The position numbers and the translations under genes are program-made. From assembly GCA_039566865.1 (NCBI GenBank), contig CM076949.1, positions 11,261,501 to 11,325,500 on the forward strand: 64,000 nucleotides of DNA, in the 5' to 3' direction. The stretch comes from Aurelia coerulea. Taxonomy: Eukaryota > Cnidaria > Scyphozoa > Semaeostomeae > Ulmaridae. Positions 1 to 10,978 of the stretch are shown in pieces. Position 1 is the stretch's first letter. Every line of letters begins with the position of its first letter. The notes beneath the pieces are model-generated. The model searched no databases and was not told the origin of the DNA. It saw only the letters and a list, made by a program, of their open reading frames with translations.

Positions 1-90
1 TCGCAACTCGCAACATAAGTGTCTCGCAACTCGCAAAATAAGTGTAACTCGAAACTCGCAACAGCAACTCGCAACTCGCACTTTACCATA
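1..90. repeat. short CTCGCAA-type direct repeats
   Basis: The motif CTCGCAACTCGCAA recurs several times in the first 90 bases, ending in a poly-G run near 97-109. It reads as a degenerate simple repeat cut by the window edge. An open frame that runs across it is low-complexity and is not called as a gene. Confidence 0.55.
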
Positions 91-119
91 TCACGGGGGG
101 GGGGGGGGGCAGGTGTTGA

Positions 120-700
120 ACATGAAGATTGTTATGGATCTTTTAAGAAACTCGTAAGAAACTCCGAGTACACGTATTTTCTTTATAAGAAACTCAACTC
201 TCAGATTGCCAAAAAATTAAGAAACTCCAGTACTGGGAAAATATCAACTAAGAAACTATTCATTTTGATAAAGGAAATCTTCGACATATTTTTACTTTAC
301 TTTCATTTTTTTCCTGTATCATTCTACTCATAAGGTACTTGAGTAATGTTTAATCATTGGAAAAGCTTATAAAAACCTTGTTTTGAAATGTTCACGAGGG
401 CACAGGTAGTGAACATGAAGATTGTTATGGAACCTCTAAGAAACTCGTAAGAAACTCTGAGTACTCAAAATCTGATAATTTTAAGAGACCCCCAGTACTG
501 GCCCAAATTCTTAGTTTCTTATAAAAAAATACGTGTACTAAAAGGAAAAGTCTGATAATTTTAAGAGACCTCCAGTACTGGCCCAAATTCTTAGTTTCTT
601 ATAAAAAATACGTGTACTAAACGGAAAAGTGTGATAATTTTAAGAAACTTCAAGTACTGGCTGAAATTATTAGTTTCTTATAAAGGAAATACGTCCATGC
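120..700 (+). repeat. dispersed 'AAGAAACTC/TTTCTTA' repeat, copy 1
   Basis: AT-rich block with repeated AAGAAACTC, CAGTACTGG and TTAGTTTCTTATAAA motifs and internal tandem copies of a ~85-nt unit at about 470-690. The same phrases return at 11,650-12,200, 17,097-17,245 (reverse complement), 18,090-18,190 and 21,590-21,860, often beside a phrase like 'ACCTGTGCCCTCATGAACAT'. It is an interspersed family without visible coding capacity; I could not define its ends. Confidence 0.6.
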
Positions 701-928
701 GAAATTTCAGGAAATTTGACAAAAATTAGATCGATCAGGACTGCAAACTTAAGTTCTTATTTGTAGAGATCATGGGGTCTTCATCAACAGAGGTTTATGG
801 AAGAATCAGGAATTTTTATATTATCCGATGAGGGCCTGTTGAAAGCTTTTCTTTGGGTTTTATAGAAATTTAAGCGTAAATCATAAATTTAAGAATAAAT
901 TGTTCTCATTGCATGAAAAAAAGTTTTA

Positions 929-2279
929 AAATGCCTGGTTTACCCGAATCACCTGGATCACCCACTTTCTGCAGCCAGTCGAAAAAATATATTTTTTCTC
1001 AGTGACTCTCTCTCTGTCTCTTGAGTACTAAAATACCTGGTTCACCCGAATCACCCGGATCACCCACTGTCTGCAGCCGTCGATAAATTTATTTTTTCTC
1101 AGTGACTCTCTCTCTGTCTCTTCAGTACTAAAATGCCTGGTTCACCTGAATCACCCAGATCACCCACTTTCTCCAGCCAGTCGACAAATTTATTTTTTCT
1201 CAGTGACTCTCTCTGTGTCTCTTCAGTACTAAAATCCCTGGTTCACCCGAATCACCCAGATCACCCACTTTCTCCAGCCAGTCGATAAATTTATTTTTTC
1301 TCAGTGACTCTCTCTGTGTCTCTTCAGTACTAAAATCCCTGGTTCACCCGAATCACCCAGATCACCCACTTTCTCCAGCCAGTCGACAAATTTATTTTTT
1401 ATCAGTGACTCTCTCTGTGTGTCTTCAGTACTAAAATGCCTGGTTCACCCGAATCACCCAGATCACCCACTTTCTCCAGCCAGTCGATAAATTTATTTTT
1501 TCTCAGTGACTCTCTCTGTGTGTCTTCAGTACTAAGATACCTGGTTCACCCGAATCACCCAGATCACCCACTTTCTCCAGCCAGTCGATAAATTTATTTT
1601 TCTCAGTGACTCTCTTTCTGTCTCTTCAGTACTAAAATATCTGGTTCACCCGAATCACCCAGATTACCCACTTTCTCCAGCCAGTCGACAAATTTATTTT
1701 TTCTCAGTGACTCTCTCTGTGTCTCTTCAGTACTAAAATCCCTGGTTCACCCGAATCACCCAGATCACCCACTTTCTCCAGCCAGTCGATAAATTTATTT
1801 TTTCTCAGTGACTCTCTTTCTGTCTCTTCAGTACTAAAATACCTGGTTCACCCGAATCACCCAGATCACCCACTTTCTCCAGCCAGTCGATAAATTTATT
1901 TTTTCTCAGTGACTCTCTTTCAGTCTCTTCAGTACTAAAATGCCTGGTTCACCCGAATCACCCAGATCACCCACTTTCTCCAGCCAGTCGATAAGTTTAT
2001 TTTTTCTCAGTGACTCTTTCTATGTCTCTTCAGTACTAAAATGCCTTGTTCACCCGAATCACCCGGATCACCCACTTTCTGCAGCCAGTCGACAAATTTA
2101 TTTTTTCTCAGTGACTCTTTCTATGTCTCTTCAGTACTAAAATACCTGGTTCACCCGAATCACCCAGATCACCCACTTTCTGCAGCCAGTCGATACGTTT
2201 ATTTTTTCTCAGTGACTCTTTCTGTGTCTCTTCAGTACTAAAATGCCTTGTTCACCCGAATCACCCGGATCACCCACCG
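929..2279 (+). repeat. 101-bp minisatellite, about 13 copies
   Basis: Units begin with a version of CCTGGTTCACCCGAATCACC and end with TCTCTTCAGTACTAAAA. Starts lie near 929, 1029, 1131, 1232, 1333, 1433, 1535, 1635, 1736, 1837, 1937, 2038, 2139 and 2239. Copies are highly alike, and a short dimer (GAATCACCC/GATCACCCA) sits inside each unit. Because 101 is not a multiple of 3, the short frames across the array are by-products and not genes. Confidence 0.95.
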
Positions 2280-3046
2280 AGAACTGCGTGAGTTCAACGA
2301 TTTGTGGTTGGCTGGTTGCCTTGTACAAAAGCTTTGAATTTACATTTCTGCGATTACTTTCACTTCAGTTCGCGTATTTGAATAAATTATCGCCTTCATT
2401 TAGGAACAGAGGGTTTTTACACGCTTGCACGGAGCGTTTTTAGGGGGGCTGCAAATCCAAAATGAAGGGGCAAAGCAATTTTGGAATTTACTTTTGTGAA
2501 TCCCTCAAAATGGGAATTACAGTATCGCGAGAGTACACTCAAAGATAAGATAACTTACCGAATAATGAAAGAAAGTAGTGCATAATTAATTTCTCAATCC
2601 TTTTTAAATTGACATTTAGCAAAATTAGAATTTCGCAAATTCGTTAATTACGAATATTTCGCGGGAATAAATTTTTGAGAATTTAACATTATAGGAAATT
2701 TTGAGCTATAAATTCCAGGAATAAATTTTGGCAAATTTCATCAGCGTAAGGGGGGGGGGAATAATTTGGGGGGCTGCCCGATAAAAAATCCATTATTTAA
2801 GAAAATTTTGCCCGACTTAAGACAGATTTTTGCTCGATTATGGCTGATTTTTGCAAAATTTTCCGAAGTTGGAAGGGCTTCAGCCCCCCCCCACCCAGCT
2901 CCCCCGTCTCCTAAGCCTATGGCAAATTTCAGAGAAAAATGTGAAAGTTTCTTCCCTCGAAAGTTTCTTCTCTAAACCCTATTACTGCAACCCTCCTTCC
3001 CCCTACATAAACGTGATATGATATCCTACTCTCCCAAATAAAACAT
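2280..3046. other. no gene recognised
   Basis: AT-rich sequence with homopolymer runs (a G-run near 2750-2759, a C-run near 2884-2891). I see no conserved coding exon, RNA gene or element boundary. Confidence 0.4.
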
Positions 3047-3054
3047 CGAGACAG

Positions 3055-3826
3055 CAGTGGCGGAGCCACGGGAGGGTATGGGGGGGGTAAATACCCCCCC
3101 ACTTTTTTGAAAATGTGGTAATTTAGATTCGTCCAAAAATGACATAAAAAATGTTAAGGTAGGGGTAGGTCTGTGTTCAGTCCTTAATATCGCTTTCTTG
3201 GTCATCTAATGCTAAATATAATCTCATCATTCTGAAATCTTTGTGTGTCGTTTGTGATCGCATAGCAAAGTGAAATTGATCAACGCATACTTGCGTGCAA
3301 GAATGGGAGAAGAACGACTTGAGCAGTTAGTGCTCATTACCCTGGGTACCAGCCTCTCTAACACTGTTTTTATGTTAGAGAGGCTGGTACCCAGGGTAAG
3401 TGCTCATTAGCAGTGAGCGGGATATCTCCAGTTTGCTATCAAGCCAAGAAAAGTTCCCCTTTGAGCATTATCAACGTTACAGCCTGACTTCATTAGACCA
3501 CATACTTTGGGGAACTTGGATTCAAGATCAAATGTATATTTCAGATACATTCTCATATAACTCATTTTCAGTTTTACTATTTGCAATACTTAGTGTAAAT
3601 TGTAATACAATTTAAAAGCCTTGCATCGAAGTTTCTCGCTTGCATGCATATCAATGATTTCATCTGTCGTTTTCTATCAGAAAAAAGGGCGTATTACTAT
3701 ATCCAAAAAGGGCGTTTCCCTAAGATCTAAAGGGCGTGGTCCCGAAAAATTTTCCGGGGGCTTCGCCCCCGGACCCCCCTCATTGTTTACCCCCCCCCCA
3801 CTTGACGGCGGCTGGCGCCGCCGCTG
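3055..3826. mobile_element. hAT-like non-autonomous DNA transposon (772 bp)
   Basis: The left end is CAGTGGCGGAGCC. The right end is GGCGCCGCCGCTG, whose reverse complement matches the left end at 11 of 13 positions. Both sides are flanked by the same 8-bp word CGAGACAG (3047-3054 and 3827-3834), the target-duplication length of the hAT superfamily. No transposase is present. The right subterminal part has the GC hairpin CCGGGGGCTTCGCCCCCGG (about 3754-3772), which recurs near the right ends of two other elements here (9,359-10,427 and 38,469-39,326). A 61-bp hairpin element is nested inside. Confidence 0.85.
3338..3398. mobile_element. 61-bp perfect-hairpin mini-element with 9-bp target duplication
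   Basis: Two 26-bp arms are perfect reverse complements (left arm starts TACCCTGGGTACCAGCC) around a 9-nt loop. The word AGTGCTCAT flanks it directly on both sides (3329-3337 and 3399-3407), so the insertion is clear. A 9-bp duplication suggests Mutator-type transposition, but with only 61 bp the family is uncertain. A related ACCC(A)GGGTA phrase occurs at about 31,407-31,420. Confidence 0.85.
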
Positions 3827-4249
3827 CGAGACAGTCAAGAGAAGATCCAACAATCCACGGCTGCACTAAGAGTACTGTATATAGTAAAGTGAAATTGACC
3901 GCGGTGTTCTTCCATTATCAGACGTACAATGATCATTCTGCTTGCAATTACTTTTCATATAGAAAATTGCTAATTTGCTTTCATTCATTCCCTCAAAGCG
4001 AAGACAGATTGAAAGATCTCTGACTAACAAGATTCAAGAAGGGGACTCACCATAACTTCGACCTTAGGTTTTCCTTCATATTTCCAGAGGGAATCCCCTG
4101 TGGCAGTAGCGTACACTTGACCCTGCTTTTCTTTCTCTTTCTTACCGTTACAAGTTACCGTTACGAGGCGCAGGATTTGAAAACCCCGCGAATTCAAACG
4201 GCAGCCAATGAGAGAAGAGCTCTCACGCGACAAATGAAACAATAGCTGG

Positions 4250-4542
4250 CTGACAAGAGACGGGAATGGATAAGGCTTATGAACAGGACCACTGTCAAGA
4301 ACAGTGCATGGTGCCCTGGTAAGAGTGATGTTGTCTGTTCTGATCACTTTATTGACAAGAGACCAACACTGGCAAACCCAAATCCAGTCCTCAATCTAGG
4401 CTATGAAAAGCCTGTAAAAAAACAAGAAGAGAGCTCCATTGCTGTCAGCTTTCTCCAGTCAAAAGAAAGGACAGAGAACCAGATATTGAAGAAGCTCCTG
4501 AGGAAGTTCTTGAAAAAGAACCTTGCCATGAATGCTTTATGA
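4250..4542 (+). pseudogene. THAP-domain fragment, C-terminal half of the zinc finger
   Basis: Reading from about 4250, the frame gives RREWIRLMNR, then W-x-P, then VCSDHF and a downstream proline-containing stretch. This is the typical second half of a THAP (C2CH) DNA-binding zinc finger, with the C-x2-H pair in CSDHF. A basic, coiled-coil-like tail (FLQSKERTENQILKKLL) follows, to a stop at 4540-4542. The first half of the domain is missing on this strand, but a matching first half lies on the opposite strand at 4645-4836. THAP domains occur in P-element and Kolobok transposases and in host factors; which this was cannot be decided. Confidence 0.6.
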
Positions 4543-4672
4543 AACAAACTGAAATTGAATCCCTTTCTGAAAACTACCTAGGGTTTTACCAGGTCTTACC
4601 AGGGCACCATGCACTGTTCTTGACAGTGGTCCTGTTCATAAGCCTTATCTATTCCCGTCCCGTCTCTTGTGC
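4254..4672. repeat. inverted repeat through the THAP fragment (arms ~70 bp)
   Basis: Left arm about 4254-4325 and right arm about 4596-4672 are near-perfect reverse complements (both contain AAGGCTTATGAACAGGACC in one orientation). The arms carry the middle of the THAP domain, so this segment is shared by the two half-domain fragments. Confidence 0.85.
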
Positions 4673-4836
4673 GAGTTCAGCAAAACACTTGGAAATGTGT
4701 GCAAGGTGAATGGTTGTGGGCAGGGGCATTCTTTGTGTGGCAAACCATCGTGCTTTTGACAGGCTTCTTTCTTCCACTTCCTTATCCTATACTGACTGTT
4801 CGTGCAGTTGAAAACAGCGCAGTTGCCATTCACCAT
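4596..4836 (-). pseudogene. THAP-domain fragment, N-terminal half of the zinc finger
   Basis: From the ATG at 4834-4836 the minus strand encodes MVNGNCAVFNCTNS, giving the first C-x4-C pair of a THAP domain, and later LHTFPSVLLNSHKRR, which fits the F-x-FP and following helix. A stop then arises where the plus-strand copy has TGG, and a 5-bp duplication (ACGGG) shifts the frame. The last ~75 bp are an inverted copy of 4254-4325. The fragment is therefore the front half of a THAP gene separated from its back half by a local inversion or inverted duplication. Confidence 0.6.
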
Positions 4837-4849
4837 CTTATGTGCGGTT

Positions 4850-7531
4850 AGTTAGGCCCAAGATTCAATTGAATGCGAACGGCAATATAATTCAGGTTTC
4901 TGTGGCCTATCAGAGCTGAGTACTTGCTAGAGCTTTTAAAAAAGCTGTTCCAAATATAATAGACCACAGAGCGAAGCAAAAATACACGAACAAACTGCAA
5001 AATAGGCGATAACAAACAGCGTGAGCGAAGCAATCCGTACTGCGGCAATGTAAACAACGTGGTTTCCTAGGAAGTTTACACCCAAATTCTCGCCCCATGC
5101 CCCAGCGCGATATCGAGGCCGCGGTTAGTTGAAAAGGTGTATTAACAGTTCAGTGTACTGTACTTCAACAATCAGCATTACCGATTTTATTCCCAGCCAT
5201 TTCACCCCACGTACCCTACAAAGTGTAGTTTTTGTCAATCAAAATTGAAAATCATTTGGTATGTTGACAAGGAGACACAGGTCAATATGCAAGAAAACAA
5301 AATGTTCTAAAATTCACAAAGTGTCAATTCCTTTCACAATAAAATAAAGTACGTATTGAAAACATTCTAAATCCTAGATTGCACATATCAAAATGTAAAA
5401 TTTTTGATGTTACAGTCTCTGCCTTTGCCTATACTTGTTCCTGCAGCTTACGCAAACAACAGTTGTTTGCAGTAAGATTTTGAAGAAAATGAATTTTCTG
5501 CTTTCTCCATCATGGATGAAAACTATAGGATAGGATTATTTGTTTCACTGATGCAGTTTTTTCTGTTCTGTGCCTGAAATTTTATCTGTTGATAAAAAAA
5601 AGATCTACAATGAAAGAAAACTTCATATGAAAGAATGAAAAACTAAATTTACTAGTAAAAATTTTGTTTCTTCAATTCCTTTAGCCCTCCCGTCAACAAT
5701 GAAATCTCATACTTTCGATTATTCATGATGTGTAACTCAATTTTCTGCTCATACCTTCTTTGACAGTTATTTTGAAAGATTTTCTCATCTGCCGCAATGG
5801 TAAATTTCTTGACATGAGCTGACCAAAGCTAGATCAAGTCAGTTTGACAGCGAGAACACAAACTGCTTAAAAACGTAGCGAAAACGTTTTGCCACAAGAG
5901 TAGGCCATACATATTTATTAACATTTTCTCATTGCCGAGACCTAGGTTGTCTATGTCTATACCATAAATGCCAACATTTTGATCAGATCATGGCAGAACG
6001 ATATCAACCTAGCTGTGTTATACTGTTATTGCCATTTGATGTATTCCTAAACAAAATGTAGGACCCGAAAAGAAATTTATCTTACCTTCTTTCACAGGTA
6101 GCAGCGTATGATTGTAAAATTAGTTTAGATATTAATGATATACAACCTTATCATATTCCATATCGTCTTTCTCTGTTTTGATGATGTTCCTCGCGTCTCT
6201 CCACTAGACTTATTACAGTTCGTCCCTAGTTTTCGCTCGCTATTGAGTAGAATTACTAATTGAATTGAATTGAATCGCTCTCTCAAACAGGGACTCATAA
6301 TCAAACTATCTCAAAATCAGGACAAAAACTCGTTTTCACGTCAAGTTCTTGACGTTACAATCAGATTGCAGCATTCGGAGCTGCTCGGCTGTGATTGGTT
6401 CATTTAAATTTCCCGCGTAAATTTTTGAGTTTTCGGTAATATTTTCGGTAGTTTTTGGAATTTTCGGTGCCCACAGAGTTGGTCGCCCAGTCAAGAGGAC
6501 AGCGCTTCGCGTCGTGTTGCTTTTTGCCAAAATGGAGGTTGTTTTCATCGCAGCTACGGACAGAATAAAGACAAGGAATCTGACTGGCACTGTGCGAAAG
6601 AGTCAAAAGGCACTCCAAAGGTTCTCAAAAGGCACTGTACGAAAGAGTTTTGAAGGGAAAGGATGCATTTGTTTGTTTACCAACTTGCTGTGGGAAGACT
6701 TACTGTTTGGCGAATTTAAATCGTGAAACACAGGATTCCTTTTTGGCCTGAGCAAAACAAAAAAGGAGCTTGAGGTAAGCACTTCGACCCGGCAAAAAGT
6801 TAAGAGAAAACTCACACATTCGATGTGGAAAAGATAACGAGATTTCTTGAAACATTCCTCTATAAACAGCAGAAGTAGTAAATTTGTCAAAGAGGCTTGA
6901 ACCTTGAAAAAGTTTCTTCGTTCTTGCAAAGTGCCGATCAATTTGTCTTTCCTTATGAAGTTTAAAATCACAAAAGCTGCTTAAACAGAAACTATTTTCA
7001 ATCTTACGAAACAAATGTGTCATAAGAGTTTTGTGGATAACTGCATATTTTTAGGAGAATTATTTGTAGTTTTGAGAAACCTTTGTGGGTGTTTTTCTTT
7101 GCGAGAATAATTTGTGTTCGTTTCTTGAGCTTCCCCGACCGAAGAACATTCTAGAAAAAATTGCAAAGTTCCCCTGAAGATAACGCCAGAAAACTCGCGC
7201 ATTTTAAGATAAAGAATAACCATGGAATAACCGAAACTTGATGAAACGTTTATTCTTTGTTAACCATAGTATTAACAGCAGAAATATTAGTGATTGAAAT
7301 TATTACAAAATAGCTAGTGAAGGTTTTTTGCGTAAAACAGTCTCACAATAGGTTGCAGAAGGCTTCAGCAAAAAGTTTCTGAAATATATACCTTGGGTTC
7401 CTTTGGCAATCAAAACAATCATGATTGTATTGTTTTAGATTTATCATTGTTTCATTTGAAAGAAATTAGATCCCACTGGCTGGCTGAATTTGACGAAATT
7501 TTTATTGTTTTGATTGTCAAAGGAGAAACTG
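4850..7531. other. intergenic, nothing recognised
   Basis: AT-rich sequence with many short open frames on both strands, none with a recognisable motif. Small features are GAATT runs near 6259-6273 and TTTTCGG words near 6430-6465. I see no transposon ends or RNA gene. Confidence 0.4.
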
Positions 7532-7537
7532 CTACCT

Positions 7538-9096
7538 GAGGGGTACTTCGGGGGGGTCCCAATACCGCAATACCGCACGAAAAAGACACCAAATACCGCA
7601 ATACCGCACTAAAAAATAGCAAAATACCGCAAACGCTAGAAAACTAAAAACAAAGCTATTAATACAGCACACCGGTCTGTAGCAGTTTGATTGCCACCTA
7701 AATCCACCTTCCTCCATCAAAATTTGTAGTCTGATCTATTAGATCGTAGTTAGATGTTTTACAGATAAAATAGTGATGTGAGAACGATGGGGAAAAATTT
7801 CATCGATTTGCTTTTAGTAAAACTGCATTGACGGCAGAAATTATGAATAAAGGAACAGATCTTATATCATAGTCGTATCATTGATCTAAACTGTTTACCC
7901 TTTAGTGGTACTTTTAATATCCGGGTCAAAGGTGCAAATGTATTCGAAAGCAACATGGTTCGAATAGAAAATTTTCAAAACAAAAAGTAATAATAATGAT
8001 AACTAATATTTTGACAAGTTGACTTGTTCAGCATAAAACTATCTGTTATCATTCCAGGACCTGTAATCCTACCTATTGACAATCGTTGCAGTTGAAATTA
8101 AGGCAAAAAAGTAGAATAAAATGAAAATAGTTTAATGTACAATTAAAGGATAAGAATTTATCAGAGTCAAATACGTTTTTCTTGGGCATCTACAAAGACT
8201 TCGATGGTTTTAGTTTCTATTTATATAGCAAGATGGATATTTCGTAGGTTGAAAATGCGGGCAAACGATTTTTTCCAGTTTCAGTGCGCATTTTTGATAA
8301 AACAACACAAGAGTGTTAATTTCATGCTGAGATCTTTTGAAGTAACCATTCAGGTATTTGTTGTCCCATGACGTTATCTTTGCTCTTGGGTTGAAAATTC
8401 TGGCTGCTCTATTTTGTATACACTGTAGCTTGTTTACTGTTCCTTGTGGTAGGAAAAGCTGTAGTGGGTATCAGTACAACAGTAGTGGCCGTATCGTATC
8501 ATTGTTATGTATATCGATTCTGCTACATGACGGCTGACTTTTTCGATCTCCTTTGTCTAAACCCAAACTGATGTGGGCACAATAGGCCATTCGACTCAAG
8601 GTACTGGGACAGTTGATTATAAATGATCAGATAACTTTTGATAGAGGAGGAATTACCGTGATAGGCGTACAGTTGTCCAACATTGTCAGATTGCCTGATT
8701 TGAAAGCAGGGGTGATTTTCCCACATTTAAAGTTTTAATTCGTGCAAATATTTGATTCTTTTTCTTCAGATAAAAATATTGTGTGCTCTCCTCCGCAAGT
8801 ACCTTTTTCAAGGTTGAGCATGTAGAGCAGGCACAGAGAGAGAGAGAGAGAGATAGATAAGGGACTTCCCTCTCCTTCGTTGTTCTTTCCTCTATATCAA
8901 TTCGTCTCCAAGATGCTTCGTTCCTCAGCAGGAAAATGGTATTACAGGAAATTTGGATTTTAATTTCCGTACAATACCGCAAACCGCGCTGTGAAAGTTC
9001 GATACCGCAATACCGCAGGTTTTTTCCGTCATTACCGCAATACCGCACAAAATTTACCCCCGATACCGCAATACCGCAAACCCCGAAGTACCCCTC
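7538..9096. mobile_element. TIR DNA transposon with 6-bp target duplication (1,559 bp)
   Basis: The ends are perfect 16-bp inverted repeats, GAGGGGTACTTCGGGG on the left (7538-7553) and its complement on the right (9081-9096). CTACCT flanks both sides (7532-7537 and 9097-9102). Just inside both ends are clusters of ATACCGCA, in the same orientation at both ends. A 6-bp duplication is unusual; Polinton and Dada are known superfamilies that can make it, but no transposase is present. The interior holds an older LINE fragment and a (GA)n run near 8839-8852. The superfamily is left open. Confidence 0.85.
8290..8726 (-). pseudogene. LINE reverse-transcriptase remnant (CR1/L2-like)
   Basis: Two parts of a reverse transcriptase are readable on the minus strand. 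One includes IYNQLSQYLESNGLL followed by PHQFGFRQRRS, the RT segment before the FLDL block. The other, nearer 8340-8480, gives LFLPQGTVNKLQCIQNRAAR and then ITSWDNKYLNGYF, the distinctive C-terminal region of CR1/L2-like ORF2 proteins. The catalytic middle is missing and frames are broken. It lies inside the TIR element at 7,538-9,096, as captured or earlier inserted sequence. Confidence 0.75.
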
Positions 9097-9301
9097 CTAC
9101 CTGTGCTTCTTTCATCAAGATCACTCCCTGAAAATGTGCATTGGTAGCAAGGGAGAAATTTGTGTTTGAGATTTACACATCTGAAACTATCAAGTTAGGC
9201 CAACGCGAACAATTTCAATTTAATTGATAAATGAAGATTACATTGGCACTGAAGTTTTGCCAGAGAAACGTACAACATACAAACATACATGATAAGAAAG
9301 C

Positions 9302-10978
9302 AACAAGAGCAGATTTTGTAATACAATAGCAAAAGTTGCGTTTGATTGACACCTCAATCAGGCCCGTAGCACCTATTGGGGCCGGTCGGGCCCGGGCCCC
9401 CCCCCCCCAATAATTTCCAGAAGTTGAATTTTTTATTCTTCATAATAACATAGAAAACTGATCATCAGTGACAGGCCCTTGGCACTGAAGCGAGTCAATA
9501 CCTATCTAAGTTCAACAGGGCTCAACAACAGCAAACTACCGCCTCAACCACCTGATGGTGAAACATGTGCACAACGACAGAGTTGATAAATTCAGCCTTG
9601 TCAGCATCGTAAACGAATTTGTCATAGATTCAAGGAAATTTAACTTTGGAAAGCTCAACCCTTTTGACATCAGAAGCACTTCGTCAAGAGAGACGAAAAG
9701 TACACAGACTTCAAGAATCAATAATCATATCTAAACTAACGAGCAGTGGCGTGGTCCTCGAGATCCTCGAAAACCGAAGAGAAAAAAGCTGGGTATAGCT
9801 GGGAAAGAATTTTCCAAGAAATGTCAAATCTTCCATTTTAGCATTGGCAAATATGGAATCAGGGGATGCATTCTAAGCCAAAGTAAAGGATGTTTCTTCA
9901 AAAATTTTCCTCATGCTTCAACTCATAAAAGAACTGTCACAACGCTATCAAAGATTCCTTGTCGCAAGAATTGGCAAGCATGATATTGGGAGATGCATTC
10001 TAAGCCAAAGTAAAGGGCGTGGCCCCAAAAATTTTCCTGGGGGCTTCCCCCAGACCCCCTCATTTCAATTCCGCCCGTTTAATTTACTTTTATTCGAAGG
10101 ACGCCATGAAAATTGTGTGATGACTTTTGTAAATCAAATATCAATTAAATCTTACGCAATGCTCTCGACAAAGTATTCTTATCCTATCGTAGTTTGATTT
10201 TAGCTAACCTGTTTGAAATATATTTGGATTCGTAAGTTTCCTATTTTTCTTCAGGACCTCCGATCATAAAATGCCCTTTCAGCAATGCACAGAAGGGTGT
10301 TGCCAAAAGAAAAGAGGGCATTGACCGAGCAATACTTCCGGGGGCTTCGCCCCCGGACCCCCGGAAGCTTTACCCCTTCGGTGTGAATTAGTGCCCCTCC
10401 AATCTGAAAAACGCTCCTACGGGCCTGCCTCAATTCAAAGCGATTAGCGGATGCAGACAAAGGAAATTCTCTCAACCAATAATTCAAAACAAACAAAGCC
10501 GCAAAAGTTTCCCCAAAACTGGTAGGGCAAACTCTCGCCTTGTGCAAGCGAAAGATGGTTTTTAAGGGAAGTTATGTGCTTATAGCGAAAGAAGAAGGGT
10601 AAATCTAAAGTTCTGTCGCTTAGATTATGTTTATTTGATTTAGGAGCTGTTTTGTAATCATTTCATTTTAAGCCCTAAAGACGCGAGAATTACAATGCCT
10701 TCTGCTCGGCTCCTGAATCAAATAAACAAAATCTAAGCGACAGAACTTTAGATTTACCCTTCTTCTTTCGCTATAAGCACATAACTTCCCTTAAAAACCA
10801 TCTTTCGCTTGCACAAGGCGAGAGTTTGCCCTACCAGTTTTGGGGAAACTTTCGCGGCTTTGTCTGTTTGGAATTACTGGTTGAGAGAATTTCCTTTGTC
10901 TGCAGCCGCTAATCGCTTTGAATTGAGGTGTCAATCAAACGCAACTGTTGCTATTGTATTACAAAATCTGCTCTTGTT
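9302..10978. mobile_element. Mutator-like palindromic element, 270-bp TIRs, 9-bp target duplication
   Basis: Once the nested insertion at 9359-10,427 and its duplicated 7 bp are removed, the left arm (9302-9358 plus 10,435-10,647) and the right arm (10,709-10,978) are each 270 nt and near-perfect reverse complements around a 61-nt loop. TAAGAAAGC flanks the unit directly at 9293-9301 and 10,979-10,987. Long TIRs with 9-bp duplications are the signature of Mutator-like elements. The uninterrupted element is 601 bp and has no transposase. Matching short frames in the two arms are palindrome artefacts. Confidence 0.88.
9359..10427. mobile_element. nested hAT-like element (1,069 bp) inside the palindrome
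   Basis: The ends are CAGGCCCGTAG and CTACGGGCCTG. CCTCAAT is duplicated on both sides (9352-9358 and 10,428-10,434). The other palindrome arm (about 10,915-10,940) preserves the uninterrupted target with a single CCTCAAT, so the insertion boundaries are confirmed from the sequence itself. The duplication reads as 7 bp, where hAT normally gives 8, so superfamily is tentative. It carries GC-hairpin segments at about 10,014-10,067 and 10,336-10,372 and a duplicated GATGCATTCTAAGCCAAAG (about 9865 and 9991). No coding sequence is seen. Confidence 0.8.

Noticed and set aside
1940..2443. Repeated 66-codon frames (LVHPNHPDHPL...)
   Set aside because: They recur every 101 bp as a direct result of the minisatellite and shift frame from unit to unit.
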